This document shows, in pieces, positions 13,901 through 25,926 of a DNA stretch of 64,000 nucleotides. The stretch is taken from assembly GCA_951640195.1 (NCBI GenBank), contig OX621168.1:1612001-1676000 (forward strand). The letters run 5' to 3'. A program made the position numbers and the translations under genes. Within the stretch, counting starts at the first letter, position 1. Each line of letters starts with the position of its first letter. Origin of the DNA: Porpolomopsis calyptriformis. Taxonomy: Eukaryota > Basidiomycota > Agaricomycetes > Agaricales > Hygrophoraceae. The notes under the pieces were generated by a model. That model was not told the DNA's origin and searched no databases. It saw nothing but the letters and a program-made list of their open reading frames with translations.

Positions 13901-14678
13901 TGTGGAATAGGGACGGGATCTAGCGTCGGAACGGACATTGGCAAGAGTGAACTTGTTGATCCTGTGGACGAATCGAACAGTTCTTTTTCCCAACATCGTG
14001 TTTTGATATTCTGTCAGCTGAAGCAAATGCTGGATATCATCGAAACGGACCTTTTCAAACTATACATGCCTTCTGTGACGTATATGCGATTGGATGGCGC
14101 GACGGATTCGAAAAAACGTCACGCTGTGGTTCAAACTTTCAATTCCGATCCGAGTATTGATTGTCTCTTGCTCACGACTCACGTTGGTGGACTTGGGCTA
14201 ACGTTGACGGGTGCCGATACCGTGATCTTTGTCGAACATGACTGGAACCCTATGAAGGATCTCCAGGCGATGGACAGAGCACATCGTATAGGGCAAAAGA
14301 AGGTGGTGAATGTATACCGGCTTATCACGAAGGGGACCCTGGAAGAGAAGATCATGGGGTTTGTTTACTGCGTTATCTTCATTGAAAGTCGTCTCATCTC
14401 GGTTTCCTCGCAGTCTTCAACGCTTCAAGCTCAATATTGCCAACTCGGTTGTGACACAGCAAAACTCTGGTTTGGCCTCAATGGACACAGACCATGTGCT
14501 GGACCTTTTCAGGCCCACGAGTCAGGAAGAGGATGCCGCCGCCGCCAAAAAGAAGGCGAAAGAATCTTCCGGCCCAGTCAGCCAGAAAAATATTCTTCTG
14601 GGTTTAGAAGACCTACCAGCGGAAGACGAATACCAGGGACTGGACCTTTCAAGTTTTATGGGTTCCCTTTCAGTCTAG
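7959..14678 (+). CDS. MOT1: Mot1/BTAF1-like Snf2-family ATPase
   Basis: TATA-binding-protein-associated ATPase that strips TBP from DNA and redistributes it among promoters, acting in the nucleus. A tiny first exon at 7959-7969 (ATGACTTCGAG) splices to 8029 to give MTSRLDRLLLLLDTGS, the typical Mot1 N-terminus. HEAT-repeat exons follow to about 12,530, with an Asp/Pro repeat (DPDPDPD) near 8650. The C-terminal Snf2 motor has GLGKT (motif I, 12,823), DEGH (motif II, 13,146), SGTPIQNN (13,230), GLGLTLTGADTVIF (14,200) and AMDRAHRIGQ (14,270). DEGH instead of DEAH is normal for this family. The protein ends in GLDLSSFMGSLSV. It has roughly 20 exons and about 1,900 residues. All motor motifs look intact. 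Confidence 0.9.
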
Positions 14679-14887
14679 TGCTGCCCACGTGTGATATTAT
14701 TATTTTCCCTTGCTCTGAGTCCACGCCTACACGCTAGACACCGCCTACAGAAATGTAACATTGTGTTAGTCTATGAACGCGTAATTACAAGTATGTACAG
14801 TAAGGTAAATATGCCGCGATGTCATGTTCTCGAGAAAAATTGATTGTTTGGTGACATCTCGTCACTCAAAGGCAGCGATTGATACAT

Positions 14888-17800
14888 ATGCCTTCGATGG
14901 CCACTAGGTTTTGTCCTTTGCCTCCGATCACGCATCAAAGAGATGTCTACGGACAGCCAGTAACCACTCTGTCATTTGACCCCGTTTCGGACGTTCTTTG
15001 GGCAGGCTCGAACACTGGAACTGTTGTTGCTTACTACGGTACGCTTGCCACGCGAGGTGTTTGTTTTCCAGCTGGAGGGAATCTTGCCGTGAAGAAGATA
15101 ATTGCCGGAGAAAACTATGTTAGGGCCCTGGGCACGGATGGCAAAGGCGTCGGGTCCTGGGCTAAAGGCGGGAAGAATAAATGGTTTTTTCCGTGCGTCC
15201 TCAGTCCTCCCCGAACGTCGGCATATCTAACTGACATCAATCCAAACAAGTTCACCTGCCACGGTAGTGACTTTCTCAAATGCTTCAAGCTCCTCAAACA
15301 TTCTTGCAGTTTCGACCGTTACCCCTGAGCTGTTGCTACTCAATTCCTTGACAGGAAGAATTGAACGGCAACTACCTACACAATCGACCCTCACTCATCT
15401 GCAATTCTCGCATACTTTTCTTCTTTCTGGATCGTCCGATGGTTTCCTCCGCACTCACGATCCCCGCACGGGTATGAGAAGGGAAGAAACCGGGGAGACT
15501 GCTCTTAAAGCTCATACCAGCGGGTTTCAAGGCCTTCAGTGCAGTGGTAACTTAGCCTTTTCTATCGGTTGGGGCTTGAGGTGGATCTTGATCATTCAGG
15601 TATGATGCCTGTCTAATATATGCCCAGGCAATCTCGACCGTTCCCCGATCCACTCGTCAAAGTTTATGACTTGCGTACAATGCGACCACTTCCACCCGTC
15701 GCTTTCTCCGCAGGCCCGGCATTCATCAATGTCTTTCCTAAACGTCCTTCGAGTATAGTTGTCATCTCTAATCAGGGTCTGGTGAATGTCGTAGATGTAT
15801 TAAATGCAAGTACTGCCAGCGAATTTTACCAGGTATGTTTCTGTTTGGATTGTTTCGGTTGATAATTTTAATGCAAGTGGTCATGTAGCTTGACATGGCT
15901 TCCTATCTTAGCTCCGCGGCTATCTCTCCTTCTGGAGCATACATGGCGTTCGGTGATGCAGATGGAACAATTCATCTTATCACCTCTGCGGACGAAGACG
16001 GTTCTCTCCCCTTCAATGGCTTCGACGGACAACCAATTGAATGGGTCGACACTCCCGAGCCATTGCCTCAAATAGATTGGACGGACTCCACGTAAGGGTT
16101 ATCTCCTCTCTCGCCGTCGGTTTGGATCGTTAACATACTAAGGAGAAACAGACCTTTAAATAGCATTGGCCTCCCTTACTATGATTCGCTTCTCCTGTCA
16201 TCTTGGAGCCCGCGTTTCATTCCCAGAAACCCGAATTATCCTCCTGTGTCCAAGATCCCACCCCAAATTCTGTCTACCATGAAAATGAATGATAACGTCG
16301 CATACGCAACCCTCCCTAAAGAACTTAAGGGCCGACGAAACATGATGGCTTTAGCAGCCCAGCAGAGCAACAGACGGTTTATAAGCGGCAAGTCTCAGGA
16401 GGATGATGTGAGCAGACTGCAATACTATTTACCCTGCTTAGAGTTTGTTCTCACGTATGAATTCTTTTGCGGCTAGATTCCTGATACGCCGATCTTTGAC
16501 TACACGGTAGATGGCGTTCCCCGAATCTACCGTCAGATAGAGATTGAATATTCTAAATTCGGCGTAGAAGATTTCGACTTTGGGTGAGCCGTTTTCTTCC
16601 ATAATTGGAGATAAGGCGGTTTAGACCCCCTTAGGTTCTACAACAAGACTGAATACAGCGGGCTAGAAACCCATATTCTGAATTGTTATACCAACCCTTT
16701 ATTGCAAGTAATGCATCACAGCAGACTAATGCGGCCGCTTGCAAAGTCTCACATTACCACTAATTGTCCCCGGGAACATTGCCTTCTTTGCGAACTTGGT
16801 TTCGTTGTCCGTATGCTGGAACAAGCCTGTGGTACTAATTGTCATTCCAGCAACTTTTGCAAAACTGTGGGCGTCCTTGCGCAGGGTGATTATTCATAAC
16901 ACGCTGTGTAATGCCAACTAATGCCTCTACCGTCAGCCTCGAATGCGATAGAACTGATCGATTACGGTCGAGAAGTTGACTATTCTCATATGATTCAATC
17001 ATTCCATCGGTTCCTTATCGATCATCTCAGTTCGGAAGGAAATACTTTCCCGCATAACCCTTTACTGCTCAGATCCTTGCCTTACCCTGATACCAACTCG
17101 CCTGCCGCGGCCCCAATCACTCAACTATTGGGGATCGATGCGAAAAATGTTATCACCTGCCTCAGTTGTAAATCGGTCAGAGAAAAAGAGAACATGACGC
17201 ATATCGTGGATATGATCTACCCCCACAGAGTCAGTAGACATCCCCTTCCCTTTTGCCCGCCGTCCGGTGTTGAAGCTGCTTTTTTCATAAGGTATCCTCC
17301 AACGACCCAGCACCTCCTGCCGATTTCGCGGCTGTTTTACGCCATTCACTACTTCGCCAAATGACTCATAAAGCGACTTGCCAAACCTGCAGGCATTTTG
17401 CTAATTTCTCTTCCCGACGTTCAATAGCCACCAGAGATCTTCCACCCATTCTGGCAGTCAATGCATCTGTTTATAATGAGGAAAATCTCAAATTTTGGCT
17501 TGACTCCCGTCATCAAACATTCTTGAAAACGAGATTTGAGATTCAAGGCCAAATTGAAGGGATAGATGACCCTGAAACTGCACCATATGAAGTCAGGGTA
17601 AGGATCTCGGATATTTAATCGTTTCACAATTTAGCGATGCCTATTCTCTGCTTAGGCGATGGTTGTGCAAATCGTGACAAAGGAGAAGCTCTCTCATCTC
17701 GTTGCCATTGTCAAAGGTACTTTTACCCTCTTTTCACTGCGTCTCTGACCTCATCTATTCAGTGCCAGAAGCTGAGGACCGGACCGACCTCAATAGCCCA

Positions 17801-19159
17801 TGGTTTATTTTCAACGACTTTTCTGTGCGAAACATCTCGGAAGAGGAGGCGCTGAGTTTCCCAGATGAGTGGAAAGTCTGTAGATCTCGCATTCTCCGCC
17901 ATCTCAGATGCCATACATTAACATGCTTGCTAGATCCCCGCTATTGTGTACCTGGAACGAGTCGACATACGTGATAGCTTGGATTTTAGCGGACTTCCGA
18001 ACCAGGTCGATGAGGCCATTTTAACTCGCGATACTTCTATTTCAATGTGAGTGGCTGTGGGCACTGAGTCAATGGCCTCTGAGAACTTGTTCACAGCAAT
18101 CGAGACAATACCCTCATTAAACATGAATGTCTTCGCTTCGAGGAACTACCCAAGCCGGGTACTCTGGTAGCCATTGACGCAGAATTCGTTAAAATGCAGC
18201 AGGTATTATAACCAGAACGCCAGTGTGAAAGTGAGTATACTAACGCTTCCTTTGCTATCAAAGGAAGAGACGGATTTTCGCTCCGACGGAAGCATCAAAG
18301 TGTTGCGGCCTCCCCGTATGAGTGTCGCCCGGGTCTCCGTTTTGCGCGGAGATGGGCACAAACAAGGCGTCCCGTTTATCGATGATCACATCCGTCTCAG
18401 CGAACCCGTTGTTGACTACCTGACAGAGTTCTCAGGGATAAAGTGTGAGATCTATGATCACTGTCAAAATTTTCCATCCTGTGTTGATCCCGTTCTATAG
18501 TTGGAGATTTGGATCCCCATCTATCGCCATACACTCTCACCCCCTTGAAGCTTGCCTACAAGAAACTGCGCCTTTTGTTGGACCATGGTTGCATATTCAT
18601 CGGCCATGGGCTTTCGAACGACTTTCGTAAAATTAGTGAGGACTCTTTTGGTCGCCCCCTTTATCTACTTCTCATTGGTTTCGCGTTGGAAGACATCTTT
18701 GTTCCTCCAGACCAAGTCATCGATACGGTTGATTTATACTTTTTAAAATCGAGTAAACGCAAACTGTCACTCCGATTCCTGTCATGGTTCGTCCTACAAG
18801 AACACATCCAAACTGACGTACATGATTCCATCGAGGACGCTCGCTCCGCCCTGAAACTGTACAAGGCATATCACGAACTCAAGGAAATGGGGACTCTCGA
18901 TGCAAAACTAGAGGAGCTGTACAAGGAAGGGCGCAAACATGCAAGATATTTCTTCACTCTTTCAGCGACGACAACGTTCCTAATTAACCGTCATCAGGGT
19001 TGGAAGCCTCCAGCAATTGCACCAACGTCGGCAGATAATCCGAGGCACCTTCAACTCACATTCCAACCCGCGTCGACCCCAGGATACTCAAGTCGCACAG
19101 GAGCTGCCCTCCCAAGCTTCTTCCAGCTGCCGACGTACAAGCAGAATTGGAATCCTTGA
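14888..19159 (+). CDS. PAN2: Pan2, catalytic subunit of the Pan2-Pan3 deadenylase
   Basis: Poly(A)-specific 3'-5' exonuclease that makes the first trimming of mRNA poly(A) tails in the cytoplasm with Pan3. Domain order matches the family: WD40 propeller (14,888-16,090, with VYDLRTMRPLPP), a linker with YATLPKELKGRRNM (16,300), a ubiquitin-hydrolase-like domain without catalytic residues, and a DEDDh exonuclease. Exonuclease residues visible are VAIDAEF (18,170), GHGLSNDF (18,603) and VHDSIEDA (18,822). The start is the ATG at 14,888 (MPSMATR); a second Met lies three codons on. There are many short introns and about 1,150 residues. It lies about 210 bp downstream of the Mot1 stop codon, in the same direction. 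Confidence 0.9.
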
Positions 19160-19232
19160 TGTTTGAATTTTTGTATATTATAGCAAACGATTGTATTTAC
19201 ATTCACAAACTACTTGCTTGCAAAAAGCCTTC

Positions 19233-19839
19233 ATGTGGTCAGTTCCTTAACATCATCAATGCTTGCTCCCCATCTTCAAAGGCCTTGGGGAGGCTATACG
19301 TTTTGCTTCTTGTCAATTTGGTTTGAAATATCTATGCCAACCACTGGTTCTATGCAGCAAACACATCCTAAACGCCCAAGTCTCCATTCGCGCGCCTTGC
19401 TGCAAGCAATGGTTTGACTGTCCCGAATGCCACGCTGAATCCAAATCACATCCACTCGCGAAGACGACAGAGATGACGTTTATGTGCAAAAAATGCAACA
19501 AGGCGTTCCGGAAGGACATGACGAACTATGAAGAAAGCGACGAATATTGCCCACATTGTGACAATCACTATGTGAGTGGACTCATCTCGGTAAACGTGGA
19601 TATCCCATGTCTCTTACTTGGCCGTGTTGTAGGTTATCGAAGCGAAAGTGCCTCAGGCCGCTCTTTTTGTAGAAGGAGAGGATGCCAGGGTGGATTCGCG
19701 GTACGCAATTTTACATGTGCAACATGATTGTCGTTATAACATTCCCATTGTCCTCTGCAGAATGGTCAAAGACGATCGCGTCAAACAGGATCCGAAGCGG
19801 TCTATCTTTACTCAAGACTCCACAGATCGGATAGGGTGA
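19233..19839 (+). CDS. Small CHY zinc-finger protein (Hot13-like)
   Basis: Small zinc-binding protein of the CHY family; yeast Hot13, a known member, works in the mitochondrial intermembrane space. The start is inferred: a five-base first exon (ATGTG, 19,233-19,237) splices over a 120-bp intron to 19,358, giving MCKHILNA, which is the expected CHY opening. Zinc ligands follow in APCCKQWFDCPECH, then CKKCNKAF and YCPHCDNHY. Two later introns (from 19,573 and 19,703) lead to VEGEDARVDSRMVKDDRV and the stop at 19,839. About 120 residues. The tiny first exon is the least certain part. It lies about 70 bp downstream of the Pan2 stop on the same strand. Confidence 0.75.
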
Positions 19840-20054
19840 AGACCTTCGGCGGTTATGCTTTGTGTCGTGTAGCTTTCGTCACGATCAGTAAAAGTGCCCT
19901 GATCAGCAGAGCACCGTAATTGGTAGATGGACTGTGCGCGAAGGAATGCACCAGCAATTGTATATATCAATATAAAAAGCACCTATCCCATGCTCATTCT
20001 CACATGTAGAATTGCGATGTGATGTGAACCTTGCGTCGAATGTATTCGATATCT
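19840..20054. other. 3' flank of the CHY gene
   Basis: No coding capacity, tRNA or repeat could be supported here. It likely contains the 3' UTR of the CHY zinc-finger gene. Confidence 0.4.
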
Positions 20055-20162
20055 GTATGTGATCCTTGGTTAGGTAGGTGTTGAATGAATGGAATGTTTA
20101 TCCCTGGCTTTTGAACCAGGAATAAACATTCATTCAATAACTACCTAACAAGGATCACATAC
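20055..20162. repeat. Long imperfect hairpin 1
   Basis: An inverted repeat whose arms (20,055-20,106 and 20,116-20,162) begin GTATGTGATCCTT and end AAGGATCACATAC. They pair over about 46 bases with a 9-base loop and three bulges on the 5' side (single G, single G, and GGAA). It stands in non-coding DNA between convergent genes, only 8 bases from a second hairpin. It could be a precursor of a small RNA, or a MITE-like fold-back element; sequence alone does not decide. Confidence 0.8.
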
Positions 20163-20170
20163 CATCAGAC

Positions 20171-20264
20171 TGTCCAAGGGAAAAGATAGATTTGGCTTCA
20201 GCATGACCGTCAGTTGCAGAACTGATGGTCATGCTGAAGCCAAATCTATCTTTTCCCTTGGGCA
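20171..20264. repeat. Near-perfect 45-bp hairpin 2
   Basis: Arms 20,171-20,215 and 20,220-20,264 pair over 45 bases around a 4-base loop (GCAG). The only two departures from Watson-Crick pairing would be G-U wobbles in RNA. Such a fold is longer and cleaner than an ordinary terminator and resembles a microRNA-like (milRNA) precursor or a young fold-back element. No coding frame fits it. Confidence 0.85.
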
Positions 20265-20853
20265 TGCAACCATTCATTTGCGAGGCGAAAGCGTCCACTG
20301 TTCATTGATGATATCCGAAATCGCTCCGTGCGCGGACAAAGGCGAAGGGATGGGACAAAACTGAGATTGCCAATTTTGTAAATAGTCTTTCGGGTGGGAA
20401 GGACCCAATGATATTTTATTTGGGAATGATGAGGGAATGGTCGGGTGCGGCGACTAGCCTTCACTGTGGCCGAGTAACGTCTCTTCGCACAACTCTCCAT
20501 AAGGTGAGTAATGGCACGTGCCAAGAGAGTAGATTGGTACAGGCCGCTGCACAAGAGATGTGTTGTTGGGGGAGAGAGGCGTTGAACACCACACAGACCG
20601 CAAAATTTGGGTATGCCTCGTTCTATGCGAATGAGCGGCAGATGTGTTGACAGAAGTTCGGGATGGGGCATGCGCGACTCGGCATTATCCTTGATATCAT
20701 TGAGAACGAGGGGTTAAATTGGTGAACGTTCAAATGAACCAGGCGGTGGACAGGAGAGGAGCAGTCATCAAGCTGGATTGAATTTTTTTAGAATGAAAAA
20801 ATCAGGCATTGCGACCCAATTATGAGTTAGCCGCGCATCGAATATACAGCGAG
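20265..20853. other. Intergenic stretch without supported genes
   Basis: An open frame runs on the minus strand across most of this interval, but its composition is not protein-like and it runs into hairpin 2. I see nothing else here beyond the 3' flank of the Lcp5 gene. Confidence 0.4.
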
Positions 20854-22107
20854 TCACTTCCTAGACTTGAGCAGTTTCTTTTTTACCGCCTTGGTCTCCT
20901 TCTCGAATCGACTTCTCTTGGTCAGTTTGGGTGGGTCATCTGCCAAGTTCTCGAATGCCTCATCCCGGGTTCTCGTCCTCGACCGAGCAAGCACACTTCC
21001 CCTCTTACCCCTCTTCCTCAACTCTTCGTAACCATCCCCTACAACGCCCACCTTGGACCTCCCGACGCTCCTCAGCACATCTCCGAACTCGTCTTCAAGC
21101 CCACCCCCACCCCTCCGGACGCCAGCGACACCGCCGCTTCCACCAAGCGCGATATCCTCTTCGTCTCTTTGCCGCCGCTTCATGTCCCTTTTCTTCATGA
21201 CGATCCTCGTGAAATTCTCCTCCTCGAACTCGGTCATTCGCCGGAGTTCGCGCGCGCGGTCGGACGAGAGGGAGGGTGCGGAGCCGAGGCCTGAGGTGGA
21301 TTCGAGGCGTGGCATGGACGGGTCTTGGCGGGTGAGCGCGGCCAATGCACTGGGGACTGGCTGGGGGCGCGACTTTTTGTCTCGAGGATGACCTGTGTAG
21401 GGCACCGGAGCGATTCTGGGGGGCCGGTATACCGACTGTGGGTCATTAGTTTCGCTCGCACCGTCTTCGGACGAGTGAGCTGAGCCGCTGTCGTCGGAGT
21501 TCATCAGATTTTGAGGGTTCGGACGGAAGGAGAGGGGATCTGATTGAATTTTTCTTCTTCAGCAATGGTTCTTTTTGACAGACATGGAGATGCTCACCAT
21601 CAACGATTTTATGACTCGAAGAGGGAGGTTCTTGGGCCAAGTTGATAAGTTTCTCTATCTGGTATCTCATTCTGCTCTCGAGAACCTTGATTTTTTCGAG
21701 CACGATTCGTGATTCGACCATTGAATCTACCAAGTCGCCTGATCCCGATCCACGGGGACCGCGGTCAGCGGTGCTAAACGGCAAAGTGGGCGGTGATTTG
21801 ATGGCTAGGGAATGCCCCAATGCTCGACGCGCGGACAAGAGGGTGAGAGATTGAAGGTATGAGAGCATTAAATGGTGCTTTAGCGACAGTAAGGATATGC
21901 CGTCTTTAGTGTCTAGTTCGTCTGTGTTTGATTTTCTCGAAGCATATGGGTTCAATGTTTTTAGTGTAGATGAGTTCGGAAAGCTCACTTGTCTTGCAGC
22001 GATTTGACGAGTTCACGTACGGAAGACATGCTTGTTGCCATCTCAGTTAGTACGTTGGAAGGTTCCTGGTTAACGGGGTCTTGATCATCCATGATCATGA
22101 AAGACAT
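20854..22107 (-). CDS. LCP5: Lcp5/neuroguidin-like Sas10/C1D family protein
   Basis: Nucleolar factor of the Sas10/Utp3/C1D family, associated with U3 snoRNP and 18S rRNA maturation. The first exon (22,107 to about 21,993) encodes helical MATSMSSVRELVKSLQDK. The next covers the Sas10 helical core, with GISLLSLKHHLMLSYLQSL and VLEKIKVLESRMRYQIEKLI. The last exon (from about 21,535) has NPQNLMNSDDSG, VYRPPRIAPVPY (a family hallmark) and a Lys/Arg-rich C-terminal tail ending KKKLLKSRK. Three in-frame ATGs lie close together (22,107; 22,098; 22,092), so the exact start is open. About 370 residues. Confidence 0.85.
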
Positions 22108-22398
22108 AAAAGTCGGGTATCTGGTAAATACAAAGATGAGCACACGTAGGCATGATCCATTGCAGAGTAAAAAGATCAGTTAACGGTTTTCTAGGCCGCC
22201 GCTCGGTTTTCTGAGCGTAGTGCGTGACATCTGGTTAATTCAGAGCCCAGTGCGTTTCATCAGGAGACCTGGACTGGAATCATCGCATACTCGCCTGGTT
22301 TTTTTGAAGGTGAATGTGCGCTTGATCACGCCGCGTTTCCCACGGGTGCTGTTTCCAAATGCATCCGTCTTTGTTCTTGCGTCTTGGACAAGAACGAT

Positions 22399-24050
22399 AT
22401 GTCTGATTCCCCCGACCGGGTGAAGGAATTGGCCAAGGAGCTAGCAAAGGAATCAGCAAAGCAGATCAAGGCCTCACTCAAATCAGTATTTGGACTTGGG
22501 AAAGAGGTGCTACTTTTTATCATCTATCCATTATATTCTCAACGTACATTACAGGCCAAGACACCCCCATTGTATTCACCCGCAAATGAGTCACATCCTT
22601 CCAATGACGCGCTCCAAGATCCTTATGGCCCTGCGCGATATGACCTCGCGCAAAACTTGGCCTCGCTCTCATTGAGCGACCGCAGCCAAGGGACCCAAGC
22701 GCCTTCTAGTTTCATGGGCGACTTCGACGCAGAGCTTGGACGGCTCCCTTCGCCGTACGACGGATCTCACCGCCCGTATCCTCCCAAGTCGAGCCTGAAC
22801 CACACCATACCCACCTCTCTGATACCAGGATTTAGTGGAGAGAAAAAGATCCAGTCCTTGACGATGCAACACGCGCTATCGATGCAGTCGTATGACGTCG
22901 GTTCGAGCCCGCCCCCCTCACGCCCGCACTCGACCTCTCACCTGCCCTCGCCGGACTTTGGGTTGTCTGTATCGACACCTGGTTCCGTTACTCCTCGTCG
23001 CCCTGAGCGAATGAGATCGGCCTCCACGCCCCCATCGCCTACGGGGACATCCGCGGCCCGGGGTATACAGTGCAGCGGAGTCACTAAAGTGGGGAAGCGG
23101 TGTACCAGGGTCGTGAAATCGAGCCTAGCACTGTTGCAAGTCAGTCCGGATGCCGAAGTGGAGCGATTCTGCCATCAACATGCTAAAGAGTTGCTTGTTC
23201 CGTCTGGGTTTTATTCCCGAAAGAGGGCGAATGAGTGGGTTGAGTTCAAAGGTGCGAGGTTTCCTTTATCCAATGGACGGTTGACCCAAAAAAAACATTT
23301 CATGTGAAAGATTGGATACCTGACTATTTGCAACCAGACACACAGGCTGCCCTGCGAGTTGAGATGGAGAAGCCTCGATCGCAAGCTGACGTTCCTGGAT
23401 ATATCTACACATTCGAAATACGAGGTTTTTTTTTTTTAATTTCATAAGGTGTACCAGTGTAAATTAATCACAGCTTTCTAGACCCGAGAACGCCGACCAA
23501 GCTGAAACTCAAAGTTGGACGCGCCGTTAATCTCGTGAAGCGGATTGACCAATGGGGAAAGCAATGCGGATCAAAGGAACAAGTTCTACGAGGATGGTGG
23601 CCGGGACAGGTAGAAGACGATGAAGGCGGCGCCAATAGCGGGAGCCTTATGAAAGGGCGGGTGATAGCTGGCACACAGGGGCCGTGTTGCCATCGGCTAG
23701 AACGGCTGGTGCACCTTGAACTGGCTGATCTGTCAGTGCATGCGCCATATCTGGACCCAGATTTTCCCACAGTGAGCAAATTTGATGACGGCGGAGGGGC
23801 GTCGGCGAGGCAGAGCACATCAGTTGCGAAAAAGATGCAGAACCAGCGGTGCACAGACTGTGAGTGCGCTAATTGATCATGATGGAAATTAATTGGAATT
23901 TTGTAATTATCCAAACTAGGTGGACAGGTACACAAGGAGATATTTGTATTCACGCGGGCGGAAAAGGGGAGATATGTAGGAAAGGAATGGGAGAGGGTGG
24001 TTGAGCCAGTGATTGAGAAGTGGGGCGGGTTTGTAGAACGGTATGTGTGA
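22399..24050 (+). CDS. DUF1766 (T5orf172-like) protein
   Basis: Fungal protein with a C-terminal DUF1766/T5orf172-type domain, a GIY-YIG-related fold. The N-terminal third is charged and Ser/Pro-rich. The core starts at GIQCSGVTKVGKRCTR (about 23,060), a Cys-containing lead-in common to the family, then CHQHAKELLVPSGFYS. After introns at about 23,252 and 23,425 it continues with GYIYTFEIR, LKLKVGRAVNLVKRIDQW and HRLERLVHLEL, and ends EPVIEKWGGFVERYV. The last intron (from about 23,860) precedes HKEIFVFTRAEKGRY. The start at 22,399 is the first ATG of the open frame. About 480 residues. Biochemical role is unknown. Confidence 0.78.
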
Positions 24051-24174
24051 GTGAAAGCGGTGTGTATGTTTTTTTTTTTTTGGTGAATTTACATTTGTTT
24101 ACATTGCAATGCTCTGATAGGAACAATGGGTGACAACACGTGCCCGATCAGCGGCCGTATTGTTTCAGCCCAAG

Positions 24175-24181
24175 TATAAAA
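24175..24181 (+). promoter_or_regulatory. TATA box of the cupredoxin gene
   Basis: TATAAAA, 126 bp before the ATG at 24,307, followed by a pyrimidine-rich leader. It is a strong core promoter, as expected for a highly expressed secreted protein. Confidence 0.65.
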
Positions 24182-24306
24182 GCCCGTCGTTGTTGCCATC
24201 TCGTTTCCCACCATCTTTTCCCTTTGCCGTTTACGTTCACCTCCTAAGGACTTGGCCAGCCCGAGCTTATCCTATAACAGTAGATCTGCACATTCTCATC
24301 CACACC

Positions 24307-25634
24307 ATGATCTTTACATCCAAGCTGGCTGCTTATGCCGCTTTTCTTTCCTTGGCTACCATTCCACTCGCTCGTGGCGTTGAAATTCCGGTCACCGTCG
24401 GCGGTACGGGCGTCATCGCCTATACGCCCAACTCTGTGGTATGCACTCTCCCAATCTTCATCTATCATACCTATTCTTACGCTCTCTAACAGAATGCAAA
24501 CCCTGGCGATATCATCGTCTTCACCTTCATGCAGAAAAATCATACCGCCACTCAATCAACCCTCCAGGCCCCTTGCCAACCCCTTGCTAGCGGTTTTGAT
24601 TCTGGGTTGTCAGTCCACCGTTCTCCTCTCTTTTTCCCTCCTCATCTTTCTCCATTTTAGTGTCCCCGTCGCTCCCACTGACACTGGTCCATTCCCTGTT
24701 GCTTTGTACACCGTACAGGACACCAACCCTGTTTGGGTTTACTGCCGCCAGACCGGCCATTGCCAGCAAGGAATGGTCTTCGCTGTTAACCCTGGAAATC
24801 AATTTACAGCATTCCAAGCCGCCGCCCAGGGTAGCGCCGCCGCGCCCCCACCCGCTGCATCTTCACCCCCAGCTACCACCGGCGCCCCTCCTGCTGCATC
24901 TGGCGTCGTGACTGTCACCGCAACCGTTACTGTTGCCGGCAATGCCCTCACGACTACCTACGGCTCCTACCCCGGATCTGCTGCACCTACTTCACCTGTT
25001 TCCAATGACCACCCAGTTGTAGTTGGTGGCTCAGGACTCTTTTACAGTCCTTCCAACATCTCCGCTCAAGTCGGAGATACCGTTACATTCCAATTTATGC
25101 AGAAGAACCACACCGCAACCCAATCGAGCTTTGCTGCCCCTTGTCGCGCGTTGACCTTGACTTCGACCAGCGGACAGGTCGGATTCGATTCTGGATTGTG
25201 AGTTTCGTCTTTCTCAGCCCCGAGGAACTTGAGGCTTACTCTTTCCTTTCAGCATGCCTGTTGCCGCAGACGCTACCAGTTTCCCCACTTACACAATCCA
25301 GATTAACGACGTAAGACTTTTTCTCTATCTACTCAATTGATTCTGTCTTACCGAAGAATTTTTTTCTCATTAGACTGCACCCGTCTGGGTCTACTGCCGT
25401 CAAAGTACACACTGCGGTCAAGGCATGGTCTTCTCCGTCAACGCGATTGAATCCGGCCCCAACAACTTTGCTGCATTCAAGACAAAAGCCATCCAGCTAA
25501 ATGGCACCAGCTCATCGCCATCCAGCACCGCTCCCAGCTCTCAACCAACGAATGGCGCGGCTCCCCGATCTGTTAGCCACGGTGCCGGCATCGTGGTCGC
25601 ACTTGTCGCTGCTGTTTTCTGTGCACTACTCTAA
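24307..25634 (+). CDS. Secreted GPI-type protein with two cupredoxin domains
   Basis: Extracellular serine-rich protein with two plastocyanin-like domains, probably bound to wall or membrane. An N-terminal signal peptide (MIFTSKLAAYAAFLSLA, cleaved near ARG-VEI) leads into domain 1, with NHTATQS, VWVYCRQTGHCQQGM and hence the His/Cys/His/Met set of a type 1 copper site. A Pro/Ala-rich linker and a Val/Thr-rich segment follow. Domain 2 repeats the same pattern: NHTATQS, then VWVYCRQSTHCGQGM. The C-terminus has a Ser/Thr-rich spacer and a hydrophobic tail (IVVALVAAVFCALL) that looks like a GPI signal. Four introns, two at equivalent places in each domain, support an internal duplication. About 330 residues. 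Confidence 0.82.
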
Positions 25635-25926
25635 TGGGGTTGTAACGCTTTGACGAGCTGTCATGATGGAGCACGGGTTTTTTCTTCTTTCCGGTTATTT
25701 TGCATGTATTGTATTTTCCCAAACAGCATTCTTTCGGACTCTGCGGACTCGTGTAGAATACGCGCAGGTATTGATTACTCCTTAATCCATCGAGGCTCCG
25801 TGTATCCTTTAGGGAGCATATTTATGAGAGTTTTTTTTTTCTTTTTTCCCAGGCCACGGAACTTTCCGATGGCTGTCCATTTCCACGCGACTTGACTCAA
25901 CCCTTGAATGTCAAACCACAACTCCA

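Noticed and set aside
20246..20671. Minus-strand open frame of 141 codons between hairpin 2 and the Lcp5 gene
   Set aside because: No family motif, odd composition, and it runs into the arm of the hairpin; most likely chance.
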